Positions 49,312 through 57,098 of a stretch of 64,000 nucleotides of DNA are shown here, in pieces (the stretch's first letter is position 1; the number at the start of each line of letters is the position of its first letter). Under the pieces are notes generated by a model that was not told the origin of the DNA, ran no database searches, and saw only the letters and a program-made list of their open reading frames with translations. A program made the position numbers and the translations under genes. The DNA comes from Fodinicurvata sp. EGI_FJ10296 (GTDB lineage: Bacteria; Pseudomonadota; Alphaproteobacteria; DSM-16000; Inquilinaceae): contig NZ_JBFCVL010000010.1 in NCBI RefSeq assembly GCF_040712075.1, positions 1-64,000 of the forward strand. The letters run 5' to 3'.

Positions 49312-49329
49312 ATGCAAAATATTTTGCAT
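49312..49329. promoter_or_regulatory. 18-base perfect palindrome, candidate LysR operator
   Basis: ATGCAAAATATTTTGCAT, each half the exact complement of the other, 54 bases before the binding-protein start. The partial motif ATGCTTATTATGCAT-like sequence near 49193 repeats the ATGC half-site. LysR regulators bind AT-rich dyads of this type (T-N11-A). Confidence 0.6.
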
Positions 49330-49382
49330 GGCGAGAGGCTTTGTCTGATTGATATCAGGATACCGAATTGGGAGACAGTTCA

Positions 49383-50342
49383 ATGAAATTTACCGTGGTT
49401 ACACATAGAGTATTTATGGCGACCGCTTTTGTCGCGCTCGCGGGTGCTGCGCATGCACAGCCGAACCAGCTGACGATCGTCAGTGGATCCCCGGGTGGAT
49501 CCTGGTATCCAATCGCAGCCGGCATGTCCGCCATATTTGGTCGAGAGGGCATTCGGTCCAACGCCGAGACGGGAGCCGGGGTCACCAATATGATCCAGGT
49601 TTCGATGGGCCAAGCCGAGCTTGGCGTTACAACGTCGACAATTCCACCGATGGCGGAAGCTGGAGAGGCGCCATTTGAGCAGACGCTGGACAACAATCGG
49701 GCCTTGGCCACGTTGTTTCCCAATGCGATGCACATTGCCGTAACAGATGATAGTGGCATCGCCACGTTGGATGATCTTGTCGGCATGCGGATCAATACGA
49801 CAGCCGTCGGAAATTCTACTCAGCAGGCATTTGTTGATGTTTTGACGGCCGCGGGGATAGAGGAATCCGAGGTAGAAACCAGCCGTGGCAGTCAGAACTT
49901 CGCAGCCGATGCAGTGAAGGATGGAAGCCTTGATGGCTTGGTACTGCTCTCAGCGTATCCCAACGGCACTTATACCGAGTTGTTCTCCTCGGTCGATATG
50001 AATTTGCTGAGCCTGGACGAAGAAATATTGGCAGCTCTGGGCGAGGCCAACCCTGGTTACAGCCCGTCCACGATCCCGGCCGGCACCTATCCAGGTCAAG
50101 ACGACGATGTCGCAACCGCGCGCTCGGACCTGATCCTGTTCGCCAACCAGGATATGTCCGACGAAGACGCTCACTGGATCGTGTCAACGCTGTTGAATCA
50201 TATGGACGAACTTCAAGGGATCCATGCGATCATGTCGGATTTGACTCCGGATACCATGGCCAATGTCCAGGGCATGCCGCTCCACCCGGGAGCTCTTGAG
50301 GCCTACAGCGCCGCTGGCATCGCGATCCCGGACGCTGATTGA
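49383..50342 (+). CDS. TAXI-family TRAP transporter substrate-binding protein
   Basis: 319 residues from ATG 49383 (ribosome site GGGAGA). Signal peptide MKFTVVTHRVFMATAFVALA ending AAHA-QP. TAXI signature at the mature start: QLTIVSGSPGGSWYPIAAGM, then NAETGAGVTNMIQVSMGQAE and GVTTSTIPPMAEAG. A late QDDDVATARSDLILFANQDM region matches the usual hinge. Delivers an organic acid or amino-acid-like solute in the periplasm to the fused permease encoded next. TAXI ligands are mostly unknown (glutamate and 2-oxoglutarate-like compounds in known cases), so the substrate is open. Confidence 0.93.
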   Translation: MKFTVVTHRVFMATAFVALAGAAHAQPNQLTIVSGSPGGSWYPIAAGMSAIFGREGIRSNAETGAGVTNMIQVSMGQAELGVTTSTIPPMAEAGEAPFEQTLDNNRALATLFPNAMHIAVTDDSGIATLDDLVGMRINTTAVGNSTQQAFVDVLTAAGIEESEVETSRGSQNFAADAVKDGSLDGLVLLSAYPNGTYTELFSSVDMNLLSLDEEILAALGEANPGYSPSTIPAGTYPGQDDDVATARSDLILFANQDMSDEDAHWIVSTLLNHMDELQGIHAIMSDLTPDTMANVQGMPLHPGALEAYSAAGIAIPDAD

Positions 50343-50431
50343 CGGCTCCATTGGTTGCCGGTGCGGCGGCCGATTGCATCGCCGCACCGGCGATTGATTT
50401 CCACCGGGTTGTCCCAGCATGAGAATTGAAC

Positions 50432-52324
50432 ATGACCGTTGGAATTTCATATTTCGTAACGGCGTTGTGTCTGGCCATGTCGAGCTATCATATCGTCGTG
50501 GCCTATGTCGGGACCCCGATTGCCGAAATTCACTACCCGCTCCATTTATTATTCGTTCTTCTGATCGTATTTTGGACATCGAACATCCCTGAAAGTTTTG
50601 GCAAGAAACTTTTGTTTTTGTCTTGGAATGTAATTCTTTCAATAACTGTTATTTCTTCTTGTCTATACCTTTCACTGAACTCTAATTATATACAGCAGCG
50701 CATTATGTTTATTAGCGCCTTAACATCAACAGAAATCATACTTTCTATTGGTCTTATCATCGCTGTGTTCGAAGCGGCGCGTCGAACTGTGGGTATGGTA
50801 CTTTCTATCGTCGTGGGTGCATTCCTGCTCTATGCCGTATTCGGTTTCTATTTGCCGTATCCGTTCTGGCACAGAGGTTATGGATTTCAATATATTTTGG
50901 AAACTACGTATCTGACCCAGGACGGGCTCTGGGGTGCGCCCATTGCGGTAACCGCCAACTATGTATTTCTGTTCATCCTGTTCGGTAGTTTTCTGGTTGC
51001 CTTTGGTGCGGTTGGCTTCTTCAAACTTATCGCTACCCGTCTGACCGCCGGCATGACCGGTGGCGCTGCCAAATCCTCCGTTTGCTCAAGCGCACTGATG
51101 GGCACCCTGACTGGAAGCTCAGCGGCAAATGTCGTCGTGACTGGCTCGTTCACCATTCCTACAATGAAAGCGGCCGGCTATAGGCCGCATTTCGCCGGGG
51201 CGGTTGAAGCGGTCTCTTCTTCAGGCGGGCAGTTCATGCCACCAATCATGGGGTCGGCCGCCTTCATTATGATGGAATTCATCGGCGTTCCATATGCGAC
51301 CATTATGGGAGCCGCGATAATTCCGGCAATTTTATATTTTGCTGCTGTATTTTGCATGGTCGATCTGGAGGCAAGGCGGCTCGGGCTACACCATGATGGG
51401 AGCAATGAAGATGGTCCCATATTCAAACTTCTTGCTTCGTATACATATCTGGTCTTGCCGATATTCGTCCTGATCTGGCTATTGGTCGAGGGTGCGACAC
51501 CAACGCGGTCGGCGTTCTGGGCAATAGTGGCTGTGATTTTTGCTTATGCAGCCTTCGTCCGCCCCGCACCGAAAACCTTTGTGGAAGCTTGCTTCCAGGC
51601 GATGACCCAGGCACCGAAACTCGTCGGCCCTGTTGTGGTGGCCTGCGCCTGTGGCGGCATTATCATCGGCCTGATCACGATGACCGGTCTTGGTTTGCGC
51701 ATGAGTTCGATTGTTTTGACACTTGCTCAGGACAGCCTGCTCTTGCTGCTTGGACTCACGATGATTGCCGGTGTAGTCCTGGGTATGGGAATGCCGACAT
51801 CAGGCGCCTATATCATTCTTGCCGTGCTCCTGGCACCGGGAATGATCGAGTTCGGCGTTACGCCCCTCGCAGCACACATGTTTATCATGTACTGTGCTGG
51901 CGTTTCGGCTATTACGCCCCCGGTTGCCTTGGCATCGTTCGCTGCAGCCGGTCTTGCTGGCGCCAATCCGTGGAAAACCAGCATAACGGCTTTTCGGCTT
52001 GGGCTGGCGAGTTTCATTATTCCCTACATGTTCGTCTACGGCCCGCCGCTACTGGGCTATGGCAGTATCCTTGAAATCGGCTGGTCGAGCCTGACCGCGC
52101 TCGTCGGCATCGGTTCGCTGTCGATAGCCCTGATCGGATGGCTGTTTCACCCACTTTCCGCGATCAACCGCCTCCTATTCTTTGCGGGCTCACTTTGCCT
52201 GATTCAGCCCGGATTGGCCATTGATGCTGCGGGGCTCGCGATCATTCTTTGCGCCTATTTGCTGAGCCGGACCGCAATCGGATCAGTATCGAAAGCTCAA
52301 AACCCCGAAGTAAAAATCAAATGA
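50432..52324 (+). CDS. TRAP transporter fused permease (DctQ-DctM type)
   Basis: 630 residues from ATG 50432 (TTG 50426 is also in frame). Small-subunit-like helices at the N-terminus (ISYFVTALCLAMSSYHIVVA), then the large permease: GSFLVAFGAVGFFKLIATRL, GTLTGSSAANVVVTGSFTIP (Na+-site loop), GGQFMPPIMGSAAFIMMEFI and VLGMGMPTSGAYIILAVLLA. This 4TM/12TM fusion is the normal partner of TAXI proteins. Sodium-driven secondary uptake across the inner membrane. The stretch 50560-50900 is clearly richer in A/T and uses rarer codons (ATA, AAT, TTA) than the rest of the window, a sign of foreign origin. Confidence 0.94.
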   Translation: MTVGISYFVTALCLAMSSYHIVVAYVGTPIAEIHYPLHLLFVLLIVFWTSNIPESFGKKLLFLSWNVILSITVISSCLYLSLNSNYIQQRIMFISALTSTEIILSIGLIIAVFEAARRTVGMVLSIVVGAFLLYAVFGFYLPYPFWHRGYGFQYILETTYLTQDGLWGAPIAVTANYVFLFILFGSFLVAFGAVGFFKLIATRLTAGMTGGAAKSSVCSSALMGTLTGSSAANVVVTGSFTIPTMKAAGYRPHFAGAVEAVSSSGGQFMPPIMGSAAFIMMEFIGVPYATIMGAAIIPAILYFAAVFCMVDLEARRLGLHHDGSNEDGPIFKLLASYTYLVLPIFVLIWLLVEGATPTRSAFWAIVAVIFAYAAFVRPAPKTFVEACFQAMTQAPKLVGPVVVACACGGIIIGLITMTGLGLRMSSIVLTLAQDSLLLLLGLTMIAGVVLGMGMPTSGAYIILAVLLAPGMIEFGVTPLAAHMFIMYCAGVSAITPPVALASFAAAGLAGANPWKTSITAFRLGLASFIIPYMFVYGPPLLGYGSILEIGWSSLTALVGIGSLSIALIGWLFHPLSAINRLLFFAGSLCLIQPGLAIDAAGLAIILCAYLLSRTAIGSVSKAQNPEVKIK

Positions 52325-52331
52325 GGAATCG

Positions 52332-53381
52332 ATGTCTAAAAACCAAACGTCGACAGAGCGACGGTTTCAGCCAATCGACTGGCGAAGCGAACTGTCCGAT
52401 CGCGCTGCAAAATTGAACGATGAGGCCGTAATCTGCGACTTATGTTTACCGTGGACTGCGGAAAATCTTCATGCGCGCAGCGGTGTTCTGGAAGGATATG
52501 CGGCAGCCGGGGGGACATACACGTCGCTATCATGCGGCTTCGGCAACATGGCCGGTTTCGAAGGAACAATGCGACACGTTGCGCAGGAACGACAGCGCAT
52601 ACGAAATAACCCGGAAGCCATCGTTCAGGTGGGGAGTGTCGCAGAGATCAGGGCCGCGAAGCGCGATGGTCGCCTGGCGGCGTCCTTCAACCTCCAGGGT
52701 GCAGATCCGCTCGGAGGCGAAATTTCCATGGTCGATGTTTACTATCGGCTGGGTGTGCGCCAGATGCTGTTTTGCTATAACCAACGCAACATGGCGGGCG
52801 ATGGGTGCCATGAGCGAACCGATAGCGGACTGAGCCGCTTTGGTGTCGAACTGGTGCGCGAAATGAATCGGGTCGGTATGCTTATCGACTGCACCCATAC
52901 CGGCTATCGCACCACCATGGAAATCATGGACTTGTCGGAATATCCGGTAATCTTCAGCCACTCAAACCCGAGGGCGTTGTTTGATCACGGGCGCAATATT
53001 ACAGACGAGCAGATCAAGCGGTCCGCTGAGACAGGTGGCCTTGTCGGCGTAAATGGCTTTGGCGCTTTCCTGAGCGCCGACGGTCAGGATGCATCCCCGG
53101 CAAAGGTAGCGCGTAATATTGATCACATAGTTCAACTCGTTGGTTCCCAGCACGCCGCACTTGGTTTCGATGCTGTATATACGCCCGAAATAACTTATGG
53201 TCGCATGATGACAATGGTGACCAGTTATCCCGACTATCCGCAACCGCCCTGGGATTTTTTATTGCCGCATAGGGTCCCTGAACTAACACAGGAATTCGTG
53301 GATCTCGGCTATTCAGACGAAGCGATTCTGGGCATACTTGGCGAGAATTTTCTTCGCGTTGCTGATGCTGTTTGGAAATAA
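52332..53381 (+). CDS. M19 (renal dipeptidase)-like protein with altered metal ligands
   Basis: 349 residues, no signal peptide, so cytoplasmic. Starts eight bases after the permease stop with GAGGA as ribosome site. M19 landmarks: GLSRFGVELVREMNRVGMLI, DCTHTGYRTTMEIMD (His189), VIFSHSNPRALFDHGRNI (His210, Arg214), GFD (Asp280), ILGENFLRV (ending matches ILGGNFLRV). But the first-metal residues are changed: the H-N-D-L-P box is D-L-C-L-P (Asp36, Cys38) and the E-G-G box is Q-G-A-D (Gln122). Family knowledge: M19 enzymes cut dipeptides and some N-acyl-D-amino acids with two zinc ions. Here a mono-metal site and a different substrate are likely (inference). Confidence 0.88.
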   Translation: MSKNQTSTERRFQPIDWRSELSDRAAKLNDEAVICDLCLPWTAENLHARSGVLEGYAAAGGTYTSLSCGFGNMAGFEGTMRHVAQERQRIRNNPEAIVQVGSVAEIRAAKRDGRLAASFNLQGADPLGGEISMVDVYYRLGVRQMLFCYNQRNMAGDGCHERTDSGLSRFGVELVREMNRVGMLIDCTHTGYRTTMEIMDLSEYPVIFSHSNPRALFDHGRNITDEQIKRSAETGGLVGVNGFGAFLSADGQDASPAKVARNIDHIVQLVGSQHAALGFDAVYTPEITYGRMMTMVTSYPDYPQPPWDFLLPHRVPELTQEFVDLGYSDEAILGILGENFLRVADAVWK

Positions 53382-53412
53382 AAATCCAAGACTTACTATG
53401 ATGGAGAAGAAG

Positions 53413-54327
53413 ATGTCACGTCCATTCAAAGTGTGTGCCGTTCAGACTGGCGCCGTAGGTCCGAATGATTTACCCGACATGGTCCAAAGAACCTGCGCTG
53501 AAATCTCTCGGGCCGGATCGGAAGGGTGTGACATCATTTCTTTTCCGGAATTATATTTGTCACCATTTTTCGCAAATCGCCTGGATGAAAGTGCCAGGAA
53601 ATACTTCATTTCGATTTCTGGCCCGGAGATGGAGAAAATCAGGGATGCCGTTGCAAAGGCAAAAATCAATGCCGTCGTCCCTTTTGCGGAATATAGCGGG
53701 GTCGGGTATCATAACAGCGCGGCGGTTTTCGACAGATCCGGGTCCTTGGTCCAGATCTATCGCAAGACCCATATCCCGGCATATTTTCCAACTGACCGAC
53801 CTGGCGGAACTGGAAGTTATGAGAAATTATATTTTCAACCCGGCGACCAGCTGAAAACCGTAATGCTGGATGGCGTTTCCGTGGGCGTACTGATCTGCTA
53901 TGATCGCTTGTTTCCGGAAGCGAGCCGCAGTCTGGCGCTGGAGGGGGCCGAGGTTATTATTATACCGATCAGCTACTCCAACTACAGCGACGCCGACCAT
54001 CGCAGCGGCATATGGGATGTGCCAATCCGGAGCCGAGCCTATGAAAACGGCGTATTCGTGGTTGCCTGCAACCGAGTTGGCGTTGAGGGTGTCCGGCAGC
54101 ATATCGGCCGAAGCCTGATTGTCGATCCCAAAGGCGCCATTCTATTGGAAGGAGATGGTGCCAATGAAGATCGTCTTTCCGTTACACTGGACATCGATTC
54201 CACTCGGGATGCCCGAATCAACTTTCCGTGGTGGCGTGATCGTCGGCCGGATCTTTACAGGACAAGCAGTAGCGAGAAATTCGGGCGATCCTGGCGTCAC
54301 GACGCACCTGACAGTTCATTGACCTGA
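53413..54327 (+). CDS. Nitrilase-superfamily amidohydrolase (N-carbamoylputrescine amidase-like)
   Basis: 304 residues from ATG 53413, preceded by GGAGAAGA; earlier in-frame ATGs at 53398 and 53401 are weaker. Triad complete: Glu46 in ISFPELYLSPF, Lys118 in IYRKTHIPAYFP, Cys162 in VLICYDRLFPEASR. The FPELYLSPFF and YRKTHIP motifs place it in the carbamoyl/amidase branch with N-carbamoylputrescine and beta-ureidopropionase relatives. Begins 31 bases after the M19-like gene, so it belongs to the LysR-TRAP-M19 unit. Together they suggest import of a compound that carries an amide or carbamoyl group and an acidic part, then stepwise hydrolysis (inference). Confidence 0.9.
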   Translation: MSRPFKVCAVQTGAVGPNDLPDMVQRTCAEISRAGSEGCDIISFPELYLSPFFANRLDESARKYFISISGPEMEKIRDAVAKAKINAVVPFAEYSGVGYHNSAAVFDRSGSLVQIYRKTHIPAYFPTDRPGGTGSYEKLYFQPGDQLKTVMLDGVSVGVLICYDRLFPEASRSLALEGAEVIIIPISYSNYSDADHRSGIWDVPIRSRAYENGVFVVACNRVGVEGVRQHIGRSLIVDPKGAILLEGDGANEDRLSVTLDIDSTRDARINFPWWRDRRPDLYRTSSSEKFGRSWRHDAPDSSLT

Positions 54328-54416
54328 CAGGAACGGTCGAGGCAAGACATGACCCCTGGAAGCCGAATAGGACGTAGAACTCACACAACAAATTGAACAA
54401 GACCAGATGCGTCCGT

Positions 54417-55016
54417 TCAGCGGGAGAAGTCGTGCGGATTATTGCAGGTCAATCGGCGCAGAAACAGCGGTGATGGCATTTCCCCGATACCGGTTTCCAT
54501 CACCCAAAGCGCCTGGATTTCATAGGCTTCGCGTTCAGCCTCAAGTGTGCACCGGAATTCGGCCGCCGACTCCCACTGCAGATGATGCACAAGTTCATGC
54601 ACCAGTGTGAAGTTGCAACCTACCGATTCAAAGTCTTCCGCCAGCAGAATGATCGGAGGCGTGTATAGCGCGTTGATGCAATCCTGCTGTTGGTACCCCT
54701 CGGGCAATTGCGAGTATACGATATAGTTGATCGTGGTTCTCGGCACCTTCACAAAGGCGGGCATGGTGTCCATTCGGTCGTAGGGCGAATTTTCGAAAAT
54801 CCACTCGACGATGCGGTCAACCTCAGCCAGAAATTCAGGCGGGGGAATGGGATCGAACCCCGCCTCGTTCGACGGTACGTTCAGCGCGGCAGTTGGCGCG
54901 GCGTTGGACGAAGACTGGCCACGAGCCGGCCCGCCGTCCAGGAACACGACAAGAAGACACGCCGCCAGGACGAAGCCGGCAATTCGACACACGGCACTTC
55001 TCCTTCTCGGATCCAT
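54417..55016 (-). CDS. Exported small putative zinc metalloprotein (HExxH, DUF6647-like)
   Basis: 199 residues. Signal peptide (CRIAGFVLAACLLVVFLDG ending ARG-QS). Mature part has FLAEVDRIVEWIFENSPYDR, PPIILLAEDFESVGCNFTLV and the zinc motif VHELVHHLQW, with a likely third ligand in EREAYEIQALWV. This looks like the DUF6647-type HExxH family, often of ~180-220 residues; no proven activity. Two Cys (DCIN and VGCNF) could form a disulphide. The last gene before the C69-like gene, but on the other strand; together with the next two genes it makes a run of three exported peptidase-like proteins. Confidence 0.75.
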   Translation of the reverse strand: MDPRRRSAVCRIAGFVLAACLLVVFLDGGPARGQSSSNAAPTAALNVPSNEAGFDPIPPPEFLAEVDRIVEWIFENSPYDRMDTMPAFVKVPRTTINYIVYSQLPEGYQQQDCINALYTPPIILLAEDFESVGCNFTLVHELVHHLQWESAAEFRCTLEAEREAYEIQALWVMETGIGEMPSPLFLRRLTCNNPHDFSR

Positions 55017-55286
55017 GGCACGGATACATCACCTGAACTTGACGACTCAGGTATGGGCCTTACCCTCAGGCCGCGTCAACCGCGACGAGAGTCGCATTTT
55101 CGTGGCGGATGACGATATCGCCAACCTCGCGCGCTCGATTCAGCCATGGATTCACCGAGCGAGCTGGAACACAACCCTTCCTTCTGCGTTGTGCAGGCAT
55201 GGCTCTTGCAACTGCCCCGTCATGTTTGATGACGAAGGCTGTTGCCGAAGCCAGCACTGTCTTCGTTTTTGGAAGGGGGATCATCC

Positions 55287-56996
55287 GTGAGACATCGTCA
55301 ACACTTCCGCGGCGTCTGCGCGCGCCGTACTCTGCCATTCGTTTGCACCCTGGCATTCGTCACTGCGACCCAAGCGGCTGCCGAAGATGCCGGGCCAGGC
55401 AATGCGGGGCCGGGCGCCAGGAATTTTCCCGGCGAAAAGAGCATTGGCATCTTTATCGGCAACGAGTTGACTGCCGACGGTTCCACGATCCTGGCCGGGT
55501 TCGGTCACGAGCCGTCCAGCCACTGGATCGAGATCGTCCCGCGTCAGGAGCATCCGGAGGGGTCGACCACGCGCGTCGGCGTCACCGAGGACGCCTGGAT
55601 ACCTGGCGAATTGACCGACATTCCCCAGGCCGCGACGACCTATAAGTACATCACGTCGAATTATTCCGAATATGCCGGCTTCCCGCCGCCGCTGACCAAT
55701 GGCGGTCTCAACGAACACGGCGTCGCCGCGCGGGATATCTGGTCGCCGTCGCGTGCAGAACTGGTCGAGATGTCGGAAGAAGCCGCCGAAACCCAGCCGC
55801 AAACCGGGCCGAATTACAGCGATCTCGCCCGCGCAGCCATGGAAAGGGCGACAACGGCCCGCGAAGCGGTCGAGATCATAGGCGATCTGATCGACGAGCA
55901 CGGTTTTTCAACCTATGGTGGTAATTCCCACCTGTTCGCCGACGAAAATGAAGGCTGGGTCTTCATCAACTATGCCGGCGGCGAGGGCCTGTGGGCGGCC
56001 GAGCGGATCGGCCCCGACGAAGTCCGGGTATCCTATCCGGGCTACATCCACGAGTTCCCCGCCGACTTTGAAGGCTCCGACGATTATATGGCCTCGGACA
56101 ATCTGGTCGAATTCGCGCGTGAGCAAGGCTGGTGGGACGGCGGGGAAACGCTGAACCTGCAGGACGTCCTTGGCCAGCCCTTCCCGGCCGACGATCCCAG
56201 CGCCACCGTTCCCGCCTTCTATTCCGCAGCGCGCAATCCGCCCGAACGGGAACGGGAACTGGAGGACATGGCACCGATCCGGCTGGAAGACATGCTGGCT
56301 TATGTCCGCGACCCTCGCTGGGCGGATGATCGTGCCGGCTATGGTCAGGTGGCCCATATCAGGCCGGACGTTCACCCGGAACTGCAGACGCTGTGGGTCG
56401 CGGTGACCGGCGCGATCACGACGCCCTTCGTACCGATCCCGATCGGGACTGAATCCGTCCCGCCGGAATTCACGCAGCACCGCTACATGACGAAGGATGC
56501 GGACTCGCACTTCCTCGATGCGGATTATGCACCGGTGGAAGCCACGCGCTATGCCACCCGGACTTTCAAGCGGCTGCTCTATCACACCTGCGAGCGTCCC
56601 GAGCAGTTCCTGCACCCGGTGACCGGCGAGATCGAACTTTTCGAGCAGGATCTGCTCGACGAGCGCGAAGGGTTCGAGCGTCGCGCCCTAGAGAGTTTCG
56701 ACGCCGGCGACAACGGCGAGGCCCGCGACCTCATTACCCGCAACGTGGAACGGCGGCTTTTGCAGGCGCTCGACCTGGGTGAGGATCTTGTCTCGGTCGT
56801 GGAGCGGCGCACCCGCCAGGAACACGGCATCCGCATGCCCGAGGGTGAAGACGCCGAGGGCGAGACCACGCCGGCGACCAGCCAGCACATGGCGCGTCCC
56901 AGCCTGGCCGGCAGGATCCATTGCTATGACGAGGCCCTGGACGAATACCCGCGCGAACATGGGCAGTATCGGGACTCGGCCGACCTGCTTCGGTAG
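55287..56996 (+). CDS. C69-family dipeptidase-like protein with Ser at the nucleophile position
   Basis: 569 residues from GTG 55287 (GGAAGGGGG upstream). Signal peptide (LPFVCTLAFVTATQAAA-ED). C69/PepD features: IFIGNELTADGSTILAGFG, YKYITSNYSEYAGFPPPLTN, GGLNEHGVAARDIWSPSR, ARAAMERATTAREAVEII, GNSHLFADENEGWVFINYAG and QHRYMTKDADSHFLD. In the family the mature enzyme starts with a Cys nucleophile (C-T-T-x-x-V-G-K); here the aligned residue is Ser52 (S-I-G-I-F-I-G-N), and the usual R-N-E-D further on is G-F-G-H-E. It may be a Ser-dependent Ntn hydrolase or inactive. A leader of ~20 residues between signal and Ser52 would need removal. Confidence 0.82.
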   Translation: MRHRQHFRGVCARRTLPFVCTLAFVTATQAAAEDAGPGNAGPGARNFPGEKSIGIFIGNELTADGSTILAGFGHEPSSHWIEIVPRQEHPEGSTTRVGVTEDAWIPGELTDIPQAATTYKYITSNYSEYAGFPPPLTNGGLNEHGVAARDIWSPSRAELVEMSEEAAETQPQTGPNYSDLARAAMERATTAREAVEIIGDLIDEHGFSTYGGNSHLFADENEGWVFINYAGGEGLWAAERIGPDEVRVSYPGYIHEFPADFEGSDDYMASDNLVEFAREQGWWDGGETLNLQDVLGQPFPADDPSATVPAFYSAARNPPERERELEDMAPIRLEDMLAYVRDPRWADDRAGYGQVAHIRPDVHPELQTLWVAVTGAITTPFVPIPIGTESVPPEFTQHRYMTKDADSHFLDADYAPVEATRYATRTFKRLLYHTCERPEQFLHPVTGEIELFEQDLLDEREGFERRALESFDAGDNGEARDLITRNVERRLLQALDLGEDLVSVVERRTRQEHGIRMPEGEDAEGETTPATSQHMARPSLAGRIHCYDEALDEYPREHGQYRDSADLLR

Positions 56997-57031
56997 CGCA
57001 TGCGCGCCTGGGCGTAGCCGTCCACTGTGTC

Positions 57032-57086
57032 ATGGCGGCGTGGTCCCGCGATAGTGGCGTGACTGACGCCCGGACCACGCCGCCAT
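57032..57086. terminator. Compound hairpin between two convergent genes
   Basis: ATGGCGGCGTGGTCC (57032-57046) pairs perfectly with GGACCACGCCGCCAT (57072-57086), 15 base pairs. Inside the 25-base loop GGCGT/ACGCC forms a second 5-base stem. No strong T-run on either side, but the position between the C69-like gene and the metalloprotease gene suggests a two-way terminator. Confidence 0.65.
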
Positions 57087-57098
57087 TATTCCGGCCGA

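Noticed and set aside
55066-55356. A 96-codon minus-strand frame ending NRAREVGDIVIRHENATLVA
   Set aside because: Codon structure is plausible in its last third but it overlaps the start of the C69-like gene, and no family could be named; not strong enough to call.
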